Positions 35,412 to 47,807 of a DNA stretch of 64,000 nt are shown piece by piece. This stretch comes from Athripsodes cinereus (lineage: Eukaryota; Arthropoda; Insecta; Trichoptera; Leptoceridae). Numbering within the stretch: position 1 is the first letter of the stretch; each line of letters starts with the position of its first letter. The stretch is from the NCBI GenBank assembly GCA_947579605.1, contig OX388312.1, forward strand, positions 1,116,001-1,180,000, given 5' to 3'. Under the pieces are notes generated by a model that did no database searches, had not been told where the DNA came from, and saw only the letters and a program-made list of their open reading frames with translations. The position numbers and the translations under genes were made by a program.

Positions 35412-36229
35412 ATGATCCGTGATCATCTCAAGTACCGTGACCTCTCCTGAATAGCGTTGTTTTCAATTTGCTCCTAAATGTATGTGGCAGTAGGTTGGTT
35501 CTGTCTTAGATCCACTGTAATCGGTTCCAGGCAGTTGGCCCCGTGACACTGAAACTCCTATCTGCTCATGTTTAGAATATTTACTAATTTTTTTATTGTT
35601 TAACCAGATTTGGATGCAGATGACAAAACCAATCAGAAACCTCAATTGGAGAACCATGTCTACACAATGCAACATTGTGTAAAATCTAATCGGAAGAAGT
35701 GAGAAAGGTGTCCCAACGCTTTCGAATTGGCTCTAGGCTGGCTCAATTGTTCCAGCGCCATTTAGACGGGAGATCGCGATCTATTTGAGATCTGAAAAAT
35801 GAGATCCCAAAAAGATTGTTGCTTCTAAGGTTTGCATAAAGCATCTCTCGATTGGTGGACCCTAAATCGTGACAGTGAGAATGGTGGAATTGGTGAACGT
35901 TGTCCATGGATACTGAAAGTGATCGCTTAAGCCAGCCTAGAGCTAATTCGTAAGCGTCGGGACACCTTTCTCACTTCTTCCGATTAGATTTTACACAATG
36001 TTGCATTGTGTAGACATGGTTCTCTAATTGAGGTTTCTGATTGGTTTTGTCATATCTGCTCTGTTGGGTTCTATAGGTTTGTTGACAGCGATGGAAGCTG
36101 AGAGTAGAGGTCGCCTCAGAGTTTCGTCAACGGGACAGAGTACAGCGTGACATATTATGTAGAGGTGCCACGCCGCTTATTAAGGCCTTGTTGACCGTGA
36201 GGCACAGTTTGAACTCCACTCTCTATGGG
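35412..36229 (-). pseudogene. LINE family F 3' end, interrupted
   Basis: The minus strand reproduces the 32664-33009 sequence in two blocks, 36060-36229 (AGAGTGGAGTTCAAACTGTG onward) and 35412-35610 (to TGATCACGGATCATT). Between them sits the foldback element 35622-36051. The (ATT)n tail is lost. Confidence 0.8.
35622..36051. mobile_element. foldback element with 121-bp inverted ends
   Basis: The arms 35622-35742 and 35931-36051 are close inverted copies starting GACAAAACCAATCAGAAACC. They surround about 190 bp with no coding potential. It lies inside a LINE family F copy. Flanking AT is the only repeated flank I see, so target duplication size is unresolved. Arm fragments occur at 8641-8790 and, weakly, at 21480-21590 and 43240-43330. 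Confidence 0.85.
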
Positions 36230-37214
36230 ATTCTCAGCTAATGTAGATAAACTTATAGATAAACTTGATAAACTGTAGATAAAGTAGTGGTGTAATGTGG
36301 CAACATTTGTTCTTTCTGTAAATGGTCCTACCGGGATCGTTATTAAGAGACATCTATTTAAAATTAAAAATAATACTAGTAGGTATTGCTAGTAATACTG
36401 AATGATTTTGCTGGTGTCAACAGAATTTAATATTCTTTCAAGTTATTGATAGTACATTTTTGTGTGAAAAAGTATAGTACAAGTACGCACATGATTAGGT
36501 TTATGAAAATAATTTTTATTGTTACACAATGTAAACTCTAAACAAGAATGAAAATATGGTAACATTATATTTATGTGTACTGGTACATTAATTACCTTGG
36601 TATATTAAATTAATTTACTTATTAATTAAATAAGTTGCTATGGTATGGAAATGTGGACCGAAAGGATGATGAAGATGATTTATTCATATTAAAGAGATGT
36701 ACGTTGTTTGATTCTACGATGGTATGAATGAATGAATAAATGAATATTTTCTGAAGGTATTTATCAAAGATTTTTGGCTATTCTATTAAAAACCTTCTGT
36801 AAGTGATATTTATCCAGTTCTCTATATTCAGCTTAATGATAGTCGGTATATTGTCGGAACAATGACAGTAGGTTTGAAATTTAGTATGTAATATATACCT
36901 CCATGGTCCGTAATGTCCTTATATTGCTTTCAAGATGAGATATAAATTGTCGCACTACAAATAATATGTAACGTCTGTAATGTATCGTTATTCTCAACAG
37001 GAGACTATCCACATAATATATGTAGTATGGTTACATAATATTATCCTGAAAGCAGTTGGTATCCACAAAGAATCTATTTAAAATTACCTCTAAAGACATC
37101 AACCTTTAGTACAAATACTAAAAAATCAAAAGATAAATTTTGGTTATGCGACCTAACACATTTTGCGACCGAACGCATTGGTTATGCAAGGCTTAAAAGA
37201 AACGTTTATTTTTA

Positions 37215-37340
37215 TTATTGATTATGGCTTTGTCACCGTGGGGGAGCTGTTTCGCGCCGCCCAAGATTAGGAAGCTTTCTCTCAAATGGTCGTCAACGTC
37301 AGGGGGACCGGCAAGACACGTGAAGAAGAAGAATGGCTTT
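37215..37340 (+). pseudogene. LINE family D C-terminal fragment
   Basis: GGGGGAGCTGTTTCGCGCCG, then CTCAAATGGTCGTCAACGTC and GGGGGACCGGCAAGACACG match the EELFRAAQ...QMVVN...GGTGKTR ending of family D. Confidence 0.7.
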
Positions 37341-37469
37341 GTCAGGTGAAAAAGATGTGCAATACTCAAGTATAAGTAGGAAAGAGACTATTATTATCAT
37401 CTTAATGGTATAGAGCGAAACAACATAATAATACAGTATTATAATCATTTATCACAATATTATAACCAG

Positions 37470-37575
37470 CCCTTCCTGAATGTTTATTTTTTTGTTGGCA
37501 TGGAGAGAACAGTTTGTATGTTAATTATATGCAGCTGATCTGTTGGTACCCTATTAGTAGTAGTATAGTAGTAGT
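37470..37575 (+). repeat. SINE family S2, partial copy
   Basis: TTGGCATGGAGAGAACAG and GCAGCTGATCTGTTGGTACC are in S2 order, followed by a (TAG)n-like tail. Confidence 0.6.
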
Positions 37576-37769
37576 AAAGAAACATCAATAATAAAAAAAT
37601 TGTACTGCGTGTCTAGTCTATACCATGAAAGTCAATGTATACGAATAATGTAAAAACGGCAATGTATTACAAGCTGGCCAAGATCTATAATGGTTTTGGC
37701 GGAAAAAAATCTATTACATTGAATTCTTTGTTGAGGAATGGGATTTCTGCTCATTTCTACAAATTTTTG

Positions 37770-37920
37770 AGTGTCCTGTAAAAGGAAGTAATAATATATT
37801 TAATATATTCAATTCAGCGATTAATTTATTGAAAAGAAGGGGATGATTTTCATGTTATTACATTATATACAGTTAGGCAACTGAATATAACACTTATTGG
37901 GTACACTGTGATGCTATTTG
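37770..37920 (+). repeat. SINE family S2, diverged copy
   Basis: GAGTGTCCTGTAAAAGG, ATTCAGCGATTAATTTATTG and TGGGTACACTGTGATGCTAT preserve the S2 order at low identity. Confidence 0.5.
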
Positions 37921-38062
37921 TTCTTCTACGAATGCCATATTTGAACCCTCGGAGTTGGAGATTACTATGGAGAAAACTTCTCAGTCTTGCGAAACCTGAA
38001 AAAAATCCTCCAATCTATAATGTTGCGCAGACATGCCATCGTGATGCTACAGATTGATAAAT

Positions 38063-38322
38063 GAGTGGCTCAGAGCCAAAGGTGCCTATCCAACAATCGC
38101 AAAAATTTGTAGTTGGGCATATATTTCTTGAGTTATCTTTATTATTTACTTATTTCAAAGATGCCTTATGTCCGCAGTGATTTAATTATATTATATTATT
38201 GTAAACATTAATGACAATACGCATCTCTGAAATAAGTAAATAACAGTGAAAAATCAAGAAATATATGCCCAACTACAAATTTTAGCGATTGTTGGATAGG
38301 CACCTTTGGCTATGAGCCACTC
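38063..38322. mobile_element. 260-bp foldback MITE, 4-bp target duplication
   Basis: Inverted ends of about 68 bp begin GAGTGGCTCAGAGCCAAAGG (left) and GAGTGGCTCATAGCCAAAGG (right complement), with two differences in the part I compared. AAAT flanks it on both sides (38059-38062 and 38323-38326). Superfamily is not clear from ends alone. Confidence 0.85.
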
Positions 38323-38689
38323 AAATATTGTAAGCTCATATATGTTAGCAAATCTTGAAGGTTCTCTTTCAGATTACACTGTTTCCATTACGATATTAGA
38401 GCGTTAGGCCATGACGAAAGAGGTGACTACTCAATTTGATTCGCTCCAATTGAAAAAGAATGAACGTTGCTTCCAAGAGAAATTTAGAAGAGTAAAATAA
38501 ATTGCACAGGCAATATTGGAGAGTGGACTGCCCTTTTTGATTAATTAATTTTTTATACAAATTCTCTCTCTTCTACTAAAGAATACAGTGATCATCCTGT
38601 ATTCTTAAAATATTTACGGTGAATTACGTAGGTACCTCATTGCTGAATCTTGCAAGTTTTGTTTTTTTTCATAACTTAATTGTTTATTG

Positions 38690-39350
38690 TTGTTTATCGT
38701 CCTTAGACCAAAATTTTTGGTACTTGGACTCGTCAATTTACAGAAGATAGGATCATACAATAGATCATTTAAAGAACAAAGAATGACTTCTAACATGAAC
38801 AGCTTGATCACTATTAGGACACTTAGAATAAGAAACTGCCTTCCAATACCTCTGTGCCATAAAGACATCTCTCAGAGACATTATGCTTACCTAGGTATCA
38901 AATACTTCAATGAACTACCAAATGAGATAAGAACAATAAATGATTTCAAAAAGTTCAAGAAAGAAATGGTGAAACACATAAATGTTGACGTGGTTTCTGG
39001 TGGTGTGTAGTTTCTGGTGTTGTTATGTATATTGAATATATCTGTGTGTGTAATTAAAAATATAAATAAAGTGTAACTAAATGCGTATATATTGAATGTG
39101 TAATTAATAAAGATGTAATAAGTGTTATAAGAATCTTCGAGCAATTAAAAAGAAAAACTTTTAAAGTATGTATTAAACTGGAAAATTGTTTAATTTAAGT
39201 ATACTATATCGTTTCAGGGAATGTATCCCCCTTTACACAAGACTTGTCTTTTTAAGGGTGATTTAAATATATTTAGTGCAATGTTTAATAAATTTATGTA
39301 ACTACATATGTTTCTGTGAATATTTTTGACAAATAAATATTATTATTATT
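38690..39350 (+). pseudogene. LINE C-terminus with 3' tail
   Basis: The 107-residue frame at 38687-39010 ends GIKYFNELPNEIRTINDFKK, then FKKEMVKHIN. The F-N-LP-EIR--ND---FK pattern is a LINE C-terminus. Downstream is a LINE-like 3' region with AATAAATATT and an (ATT)n tail at 39336-39353. Confidence 0.65.
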
Positions 39351-39541
39351 ATTATATATATAAAAAAAAAATACAGAATCATAGATCAAAACACAATACC
39401 ATTGCTGAGCAGAGTGTAAAGGGCTCTATTAGCATTTCGTCAAATAGTATTCAATACAGATTCCATCATCAATCATCATAGATCAAATAAAAACAAAAAA
39501 CATCAGGAAATTATTTCCATGCTGATATTAATGTAAATGGT

Positions 39542-39830
39542 TCAATTCAGCATTTCGTCGACACAATAAAAAGCTTTTTCAACGAGGTACAACTTCACTA
39601 ATCCTCGAATTTTTTTCTCATCCTTCACGGACTTTATTTCTTCAGGCAGCTTGTTGAACAGGCGCACACTGAGACAGACAAAGCTTTTGGACAATTTTGC
39701 CAACCTGTGCTCTATAGGTCGGATACTTCTTTTTGAGCGAGTGTCGTAACCATGGTATTCCAAGTTGAGAGGGGTGTTGGGCATATTTTTACGTGCGTAT
39801 AGCAAGCATTCGTAGATGTAAATGCCAGGG
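39542..39830 (-). pseudogene. LINE C-terminus
   Basis: The 87-residue frame reads HGYDTRSKRSIRPIEHRL, then CLSVRLFNKLPEEIKSVKD, then VKLYLVEKAFYCVDEML. The hYDTR and LFNKLP--IK patterns mark the end of a Jockey/CR1-type polyprotein. It is related to 12095-12240. Confidence 0.7.
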
Positions 39831-40446
39831 AGCGTGAGTATGCTTAATATATGTCATACTTAATATACAAAGAAAACCGTGTATTTTTTATTGTTATTTG
39901 TTTGTGGAATTGAAAGAGAGGCGTTGATTGTGTGTGTTACCAATTAAATTAAAAACAATCGAAATTTTCGACATGTTGAGTTGAATGGAACTGGACTTGG
40001 AACATCCTTTTTTTTTATAAATCTAAGCAACCGCATATAAAAAATTTACCTTCGTCATAACTTACTCCACGTATTTGAAATTATTTTTTAATTAAAATAA
40101 TATTGATTAATACTTTAGAAGCATAACGCATATTATTAAATGTAGGAAGCTACACCAAATACTTTGAAAATATCTTTGGAAATACTGTGTTTACTCTCTG
40201 GCCACATGAAAGCATTGTTTTTTTCGCATTTCTTAAGTTTTCGCCTTTCTTGTTTTTAAGCAATATCGTGGGATGGGTTGTATATCCCAAGAGGAATTCA
40301 GAGAATGAAAAAGAAGGGTTGGGGTTGACAAAGGCATAATTAGAAGGAAACAAACTAACCTTATATTAAAAATACACAGAGTTAAATTAATATTATTTAA
40401 ACATGATTAATAATAAAAAAACACCGTTTTTAAAAGTTGATATTTT

Positions 40447-40585
40447 CAACCGACGGTACTTGGTGGAAATCCATGTTGAATTAATTTAAATAAAACACTT
40501 ATTTGTAGTATATCCACGGTGACTTTTTATTAGACGCGAGCCGGCTTTAAAGAGCTTCCGCTCTCATCATCAGGCTGGCGAAAAG
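40447..40585 (-). repeat. HH-A family copy with CUGAUGA core
   Basis: The plus strand starts AACCGACGGTACTTGGTGG (40448) and continues to GCGAGCCGGCTTTAAAGAGC. On the minus strand the core is canonical CTGATGA, but GAAA is TAAA and stem I pairing is poor. It keeps the CCGACGGT block that lies beside the 2.1-kb hairpin, so this block belongs to the element. Confidence 0.7.
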
Positions 40586-40834
40586 TGAGCTTTTAAAGCA
40601 AAAGCATTGACAAAAAATATGAGGCTTAATATTCAAACCAAACATCAAAAATATTTAGGTAGAATTTAAAAAATAGTAATTGTCTTTTTATTTATTTATT
40701 CTTTTTGCACATCATCATTATATAACAGTGTTATCAAAACAATATAATATTTAAAAAAATAGGACGATGTGCAGTGGAGAGATTATCACTATAAAGTGAT
40801 TTCTTCCATCTAACCACACTTCCATGTCCATGTC

Positions 40835-40950
40835 ATGTTAGAGTTTTTTCGCAGGCACGCAGAGGACAGCTTGCATGTTTATTGCGTGTGGCAGATCTGC
40901 TGGCTATCCAACTATTGGGATACGCACATCCATGATGCGATGTATTATTT
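40835..40950 (+). repeat. SINE family S2, partial copy
   Basis: GGCACGCAGAGGACAGCTTG and GCAGATCTGCTGGCTATCC are followed by a CATGATGCGATG-type end. Confidence 0.6.
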
Positions 40951-41269
40951 ATTTTTATAATTCTCAAACATGTTTTGTTCACGATGTAAATGGAAAATAT
41001 TTCAATATTTTTTCGTAAAAAAATAAGTAAGTATATATTTATTTCTGCCCTGTGTTCTTGAGAAAAATGTTAAAAGGCGAGAACAAATTATCTTTGTTAG
41101 GATGTATTTATCAATTTTATTTCAATGCAGTTCATAGTAATAAATCGGTTTCTAATTATTTTCTTTATTTTTGAAAATCATGGTTAAAAACAAGACAATG
41201 ACTTTATAATGAATTTCTTTTGTAGTAAATACTATACTACCAGATGAATAGTTGTAAACAATTCAAATT

Positions 41270-41296
41270 AATAAGTCGAAAGACGTCCCTCTCGGA
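41270..41296 (+). repeat. HH-C fragment
   Basis: ATAAGTCGAAAGACGTCCCT matches the right arm of the hairpin at 2449-2514 with one base change. Confidence 0.5.
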
Positions 41297-41378
41297 ATCA
41301 ATAATCCATAGTAGAAAGAAACACTTAATTATGGAATTCTACTACGTGTGTACCGACACAATTAATAAGTTAAAAACA

Positions 41379-41580
41379 AGTTCGTCGGTAGCCTGGAGGT
41401 AGAGTCTCGGCCTCGTGAACAAGGGGTCCGTGGTTCGATACCAGGTACTGGCAAACTTTCCTTTCACGACACAAGCTTTTAGTAGCTTACTGTGAAAGGT
41501 GTATAAGGTTCTATTTGGGTTTATAACAAACAAAACCCAGATATATCTTTTTTTTTTAAAAAAAAAAAAGAAAAAAAAAG
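41379..41580 (+). mobile_element. tRNA-derived SINE, family S1, copy 3
   Basis: The full order is kept: AGTTCGTCGGTAGCCTGGAG, B box GGTTCGATACC (41432-41442), GTGAAAGGTGTATAAGG, CCCAGATATATC, then a T run and an A-rich tail broken by G. Confidence 0.8.
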
Positions 41581-41609
41581 TATTTGCCAAACATCACGAA
41601 CGAGACATT

Positions 41610-41765
41610 TTTTGATACCGTCAATTCAGCGACGAGGCTCATCACTCTTACTGAATGTCTTAATCTTTATTGGTACGGATAGGACAACTTGCAACTTTAT
41701 TATTACATGCAGTAAGTCTTCTGGTTATTTAATGAAATGCCATGATAGTATAGATAGATAGATCC
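41610..41765 (+). mobile_element. SINE family S2, copy
   Basis: ATTCAGCGACGAGGCTCATC, TGGTACGGATAGGACAACTT and GCCATGATAGTATAGATAGA are in S2 order with a (GATA)n-type tail. Confidence 0.65.
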
Positions 41766-42209
41766 ATTTTGTTTTGTTGCTGGAATAAGACTATTCTTTT
41801 TACTATATAAATTTTCTGATTATATATTATGTGGAAAAAGAATCCCTCAGAAAAAAATATTAAGAAAGCGTTAAGGGTGAACATGGGGATTTATTTATAC
41901 TCTGAATGGACATAAAAGTAGCAGAAACCTTAACATTTGACCCTAAATAAATTGAAAAAGGCGTGAAAATTGTATTTTTTTCGTTTCGTTTAAGATTTGA
42001 TTAATTTTTGTTTGTCCCTTAAAAACCTGGTCACTCTCTTGACACAAGAAAAATACTATTACTACTAATATACTAAAATACTATTACTACTACTATACTA
42101 AAATACTAAATGTTACTACTATACTAAAATACTAAAAGTGGGGTAGCGAATGAACCAACTGCTGTTAGCAAATATGCGAGTCATTCGTGTCAATAAAAGT
42201 GAGTACATT

Positions 42210-42300
42210 CAGGGTGAGTTGCATGCCTCATCGCTAAATTGTAGATGTTAATACTTGAATTTTAGGAACACCTGTCATTTACAGGATATTCGAAAATTTG
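42210..42300 (-). repeat. SINE family S2, 5' fragment, reverse
   Basis: CATTCAGGGTGAGTTGCATG and CACCTGTCATTTACAGGATA complement the 5' half of S2. Confidence 0.5.
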
Positions 42301-44582
42301 CTGAAAAGAGCACGAGACCATTAAACTCCACGGGTAAAGAAAAAATAATTAATGAAAAATGCTTTTAAGTATTTTGTATCAACCTTTATAAAGTACCAAC
42401 TTAATATTACATGGACGAGTTCATTAGAATCACACCGTTCGATTTTCTTTCAACTAACCTTTTAAAATGGAGCAGAACCGTAGAATGGAAGAGATCAAAT
42501 GCGAAATGTAAAAATGAAAATGCATAATATAATATGTATAAAAATCATTTATACCTGTTAATCATGATTATTATTTATTTACAATATTTAAATAAAATAC
42601 AATGGTTTAGTGAGATGTACTATTCAAAAGTCCCAGAGTTCAGAAAAAGAAAGAAACAATAACTGAAACATTAATTTACAAAGCTTTTCAAGTGTACTGT
42701 AGATGATCCAATTTGAAAAGATGAGCTTAAAAATGACGTTTTACCTGTATAATGATTAGATATCTAAAACTATCTTTCAATGCTTTTTAGACCAAATTGT
42801 TAAGCTGAATTTTTCATAAATAATTGTCAAAAAGTTCGTTGGCTATCCTCTTTTGTATGAAGAAATGTTTTTGTAAAATACATACTTCTTCAGAATAGCA
42901 GTAGATCATGAAAAAAAGTGTCAAAAAAGCTGATTCATGTAGTGATTGCGGGATATTGAAATTCTTTTTGAGACGTCACAAAGAAATTGTGGTTGCTGTG
43001 TCTTTGATACTCTTTCACAAGTTTGAATTTTGTAACTAATTTTTACTCCTTTACCAGTTTAGTAAGTCCATAATTACAAACTATCTGTACAATTAAAAAA
43101 ATAATTATAAAATTGTAAAGTCGCGAATGTAAGCAACCCGGAACTAGAACATGGAATATTCAATTAATTACAGAAATAGAACAATAATACTACCACATAA
43201 AACAAAAACAATTGGTCAGATTGGTAAACGTACCATGGATAAGGTGCATTTATACCAGCTTAAGTCGATTCGTAAGCATCGACACCTTTCCTGCTTCTTA
43301 AGGGAGTTTACAAAATCAGTTGGTTGTGTGAGGTATCGGTTGAATTTCTTCAAACGTATTCAATAAAATCAACTTTTGTAATCCGCCAGAGTCAGATAAT
43401 TATGCAATAGACAAATTTTACCTGTAAGAATAAATAAAAATTACACATAATTGTAAAAAATATCTTACCTTAATTTTTTTGAATCCGATTTGGAACTGCA
43501 GTTGTCCTTTTTTCCAACGAAATCTTCATTGTCTTTTGAAATAAAATATTTACAGATACATAATTAAAAATCCATTAACAGCACTTCTTTGTCCTTTTAT
43601 ACCTACTATCGAAATGTAACTCGTTTTTATTCAATCTATAAACAATAAATTATATTTTTTACTTAACATTATTATTTGTTATCTACTAACAAAATAAGAA
43701 AGACAACTTTCTTTAAGTTTATTTGGGTCCACCGTAATTATTCTTAATTTCTCAGAGGGACAAAAGTTCATTTGTATTATTTCAGGTTCTGTTCGCAAAG
43801 ATCTTTCCTTTCAGTATTTTAAATATCAGAAATGAAAATTATCTAAGTGAGTATTTAATAAGTACAAGCTTTAAAATAATAATCAAAACAAACTTTATTT
43901 AAGCTCTATAGGTATGGAGATCAAATCATAAAAAGTACGTAGATAAATACAGCAGACACAAAAATTAATGAGCATTCGGATAATATAATAAATAATGAAA
44001 AAAAAAACTTTAATAATTAATTAATTTATGTTAAATTTTATGTGTTTTTTTATTTTACTTTTAAATGAAAACTTATGAATAATCTAATCCTGTAAAGCTG
44101 CACAAAAGGAGTTATGATTTGTTTTTTTGTTTTTTGGGAAACAAAAGAATACGTAATTATTATTTAAAATTCCGTTTGGAAATTTGATGAGAGGTTTAGT
44201 GACGCGGGCGGAACGACCGACATTCGCCGATTTCGGATTTCGACTGAATACTGAATGGTGTAACGAATGAAAGCTTGGTGAAGATGAAGCTTTGGAACAA
44301 CACAGAGTATATTGTACCTATACTATAAAGGTGGTTTAATAGAGGTAGGATGTGGAAACTCGCTGAACAACGTGAAGTATCTAATATTATATATCTACAA
44401 TATTGGTACTAAAGTCATGGTACAATAATTGTAATTGCATGAAATTAAGACACCAGTTATTTGATGGTGATATATTTGATGATGATAAACCTTAATATTT
44501 GAATCATTCTTCTGAAAACCTAAGATTTAAAGATGAATGAAAAAGTACACATCTTTATTCGATTATGACAGTTATAATTTAT
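42301..44582. other. AT-rich DNA, nothing definite
   Basis: A weak relative of the 35.6-kb foldback arm sits at 43240-43330 (TTAAGTCGATTCGTAAGC then GACACCTTTCCTGCTTCTT). No gene or other repeat boundary is recognised. Confidence 0.45.
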
Positions 44583-44616
44583 ACTAGTAATACAAGTTTT
44601 TTGTATTACTAGTATA
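44583..44616. repeat. perfect short hairpin
   Basis: ATACTAGTAATACAA and its exact complement flank a short T-rich loop. Nothing nearby identifies a parent element. Confidence 0.7.
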
Positions 44617-45057
44617 TTGTCGGAGTTGATCACTTAGATAACCAGAGTGCTTTATCAGGATGACCGGAGGTGTGGTTGGTAACAAAACTAGGAGAAGCGC
44701 ACCGATGAGATGAAATGACCAGATAAAGGGAGAGACTTTGCATGAGGCGCAGTGATGAACTTTGGTTTGGGGTCATTGAAAACACTTTATTTACGCTTAT
44801 ACAATAGAAAATCAGGATGCTCAGTTCTAAGGGGATCACAGAAGAGTTGTGGTAGAATGTCAATGGTTAGTAGCTTGATGCATGGTAAAGTCTCAAACTT
44901 TAAACTTTTAATCGGGAATAAACGGGTTCAATATCACTGCTAAGCGACTCCAACTTCACAAGACAAGTACATAGGTATATTTCCTTGCATGAAAGTGTTA
45001 AGGGATTTATTTCTGTATTGAAATCCGTAATGAAATTTAACATAGGGACTTCAGAAT

Positions 45058-46541
45058 GTGTATGATATAATCTCTACGGAATTCATCAGTCTGAGTGGGC
45101 TGAGGACTCTCGAATGGTGTCATGCACTCTTTAACCAGTGTTGGAGGGAAGGTTGCACGCATAAGACTGGAGAAAAGCTGTGATGTGCCCTCTATACAAA
45201 GGAAAGGGGTCAAGACTAGAATGCGGGAGTTATCGGACCATCAGTCTGCTGAGCTCGGTGGGGAAACTGTATGCAAGAATATTGATTGAAAGAGTTCGAA
45301 AAGTGACTGAGACGAATGTATGGGATGTGCAAGGTGCCTTTCAGAGTGGTAGAGGGTGTATGGACCAGATCTTCTCCCTGCGAATGGTGACAGAGAAGCA
45401 CCTGGAGAAACATCAGAAGCTTTTCTGCGCGTTTGTTGATCTAGAAAAGGCTTATGATAGAGTAGATCGTGAGAAAATGTGGCAAGTATTATCAATGTGT
45501 GGGGTGGATAGTCGGTTAATTCGCGCCATTGCGTCCCTATATACAGGAAGTTCTGCGTGTGTTAGAGTGAACAATAACCTGTCGGAATGGTTCACACTGA
45601 CAAAAGGAGTAAAACAAGGGTGCGTGATGTCGCCATGGCTTTTTAACCTATACATACATTGATCATTGTATTCGTCCATTGAAAGAAATGAATGTAGGTG
45701 TTGATATGAATGGGATGAATGTAAGAGCGTTAATGTTTGCCGATGATTTGGTATTGATGGCTGAAAGTGAAAGTGATCTACAGCGAATGATGACGTGTGT
45801 GTATGAAAATTGTGCGATTAATGGATTGAGAATGAATGCAAAAAAGACAAAAATCATGGTGTTTGAAAGAGGAAGTGAGAGAACAGTATGCCAGGTAATG
45901 ATTGACAATGAAGTGTTAGAGCAAGTTGACGAATGAGTGTACTTAAAAGTTGTGAGAAAAGTTGCTGGCAATAAGGTAAATGGTGCAATCCGACCAATAA
46001 TTGCAAATAGAAACATATCTACCACAGCTAAAAGGTTGGTGCACTCTGCTATCTTAGTGTCAACACTTATGTATGCAAGTGAGACGTGGACATGGTTAAA
46101 GAAGGATGAAAGTGGAATAAATGCAGTTGAAATGAGATCACTGAGAAGGATGTGTGGTAAAAGTCTGAGAGATCGTGTGCGTAACAGTGAGATACGAAAG
46201 GAATGTGGAATGAAAGTTAGTGTAATAACAAGGATGAATGTAAATAAGTTAAGATGGTTTGGGCACGTGGAAAGAATGAATGAGGACAGAATGACTAAAA
46301 AGATATATTTGTCTGAGAGGAATGGTGCTCGGAGACGTGGACGTCCGAGGATTAAATGGCAAGATCATTTAAATCAAATCCTACAGGACGGTCACGTGTT
46401 GAGCACGTTGAACAGGAGAGCATGCATGAGGAATTGTATGACAGTGACGGAAGCGAAAGATGTGTGCAAGGATAGAAGGAAGTGGCGCTCGATCCTTTCT
46501 GCCTACCCCGCGAGGGAAGCGGCGTGATGGTATGTATGTAT
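45058..46541 (+). pseudogene. RTE-like LINE family A, copy 1, truncated and mutated
   Basis: It is flanked by the 11-bp direct repeat GACTTCAGAAT (45047-45057 and 46542-46552). The frame opens with a YDIISTEF-type stretch and contains CGSYRTISLLSSVGKLYAR, the first catalytic motif FVDLEKAYD and GVKQGCVMSPWLFNLY, then FADDLVLMAES and the end RRRGRPRIKW...WRSILSAYP. Breaks: a frameshift near 45160, a 4-bp duplication (ACAT) near 45650, a TGA near 45934, and a deletion of roughly 40 bp just after it compared with copy 2. The tail is (TATG)n. The endonuclease domain is missing. Confidence 0.88.
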
Positions 46542-46872
46542 GACTTCAGAATACGATGCCCTACATTCATCATTATACTCGAAAACAGCACGATTTTTCT
46601 GCCAAATCTACGATAAAATCTTAACGGTTATTTATTGAACCTATTTAATTTTTCTATTCATTGCTTTTAGTAGTATTCTTATCAACGTGGGCATTTATCG
46701 TATTTAACTAAAGCACACTCAGTAATCAAAGCTTACGGAATTTATTGTCAAATAAATTAATAAATAATACAATTCGGGCATTAATTATTAAATTAATAAA
46801 TAATACATATTAAATTCTCACTATAGGTAATAGTGAGTATATACAAGTGAGTATAATAGTGGAGAAAGTAAC

Positions 46873-47807
46873 GTGAATGGTGTAGATGAGATTTGTATGA
46901 CTGAAATTAAGAATGCTTTGAAAAGAGCCAAGTGCGGTAAGGCGGTTGGGTATGATTGTGTTTCAACTGAGCTCATCAAGTCTGGTGGATCGAAGACCCT
47001 CACATGGTGCCTAGAGCTATTCAACACCTGTTGGAGAGAAGGCACTACTCCGGAGGACTGGAGGAAAGCCATCATCTGTCCGCCGTATAAGGGGAAAGGT
47101 GCTAGGCTTGAGTGCGGAAGCTATCGGGCTATTAGCTTGCTGAGCTCAGTAGGTAAACTGTACGGAAGAATTTTGATTGAGAGAGTGCGAAAGACTACTG
47201 AGTGTAAGGTATGGGATGCGCAAGGAGCTTTTTTAAATGGTAGAGGGTGTGCCGATCAGATCTTTTCCCTAAGGATGATCGTAGAAAAGTTTTTGGGTAA
47301 ACACCAGAAGCTTTTTTGCACGTTCGTTGACTTGGAGAAGGCATATGATCGTGTGGACCGAGAAAGACTGTGGCGCGTGCTGTCGGAGTATGGAGTGAGT
47401 ACACAGTTGATACGCGCAATATCTTCACTTTACGTGGGGAGTTCCGCTTGTGTGAGGGTAAACAATATCCTCTCGGAGTGGTTTACCCTCACTAAAGGAG
47501 TGAAGCAAGGTTGTGTTATGTCTCCGTGGCTATTCAATCTATTTTTTGACTTCTGTATGCGACCTTTGAAAGGGATGAATGTAGGTGTTGAACTGAATGG
47601 AAATCGAGTGAATGCTTTGATGTATGCAGACGATTTAGTCTTAATGGCTGAGAATGAAAGTGACTTACAAGATATTGTTTCGTGTGTGTATGATAGCTGT
47701 AGTGCAAATGGGTTAAAAATGAATGTCGCGAAGACGAAAGTAATGGTGTTTGAAAGAGAGAGTGAAAGAACGGTATGTGAAATAAAGGTTGACGTTGAAT
47801 GTTTAGA
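46873..47807 (+). pseudogene. LINE family B reverse transcriptase, first part
   Basis: About 311 residues are readable before the insertion. Counted from the first ATG: CGSYRAISLLSSVGKLY at 81-97, the catalytic motif FVDLEKAYD at 161-169, KGVKQGCVMSPWL at 208-220, and YADD at 251-254 with both aspartates. The open frame is intact up to the interruption. Downstream, the frame runs into the inverted repeat and gains a foreign end. No endonuclease motif is visible upstream. RTE-like is my clade call from FVDLEKAYDRV and ADDLVLMAE. Confidence 0.85.

Noticed and set aside
44630..44863. Short frame with a hydrophobic N-terminus
   Set aside because: No homologous pattern, no neighbours, and length within random expectation for this composition.
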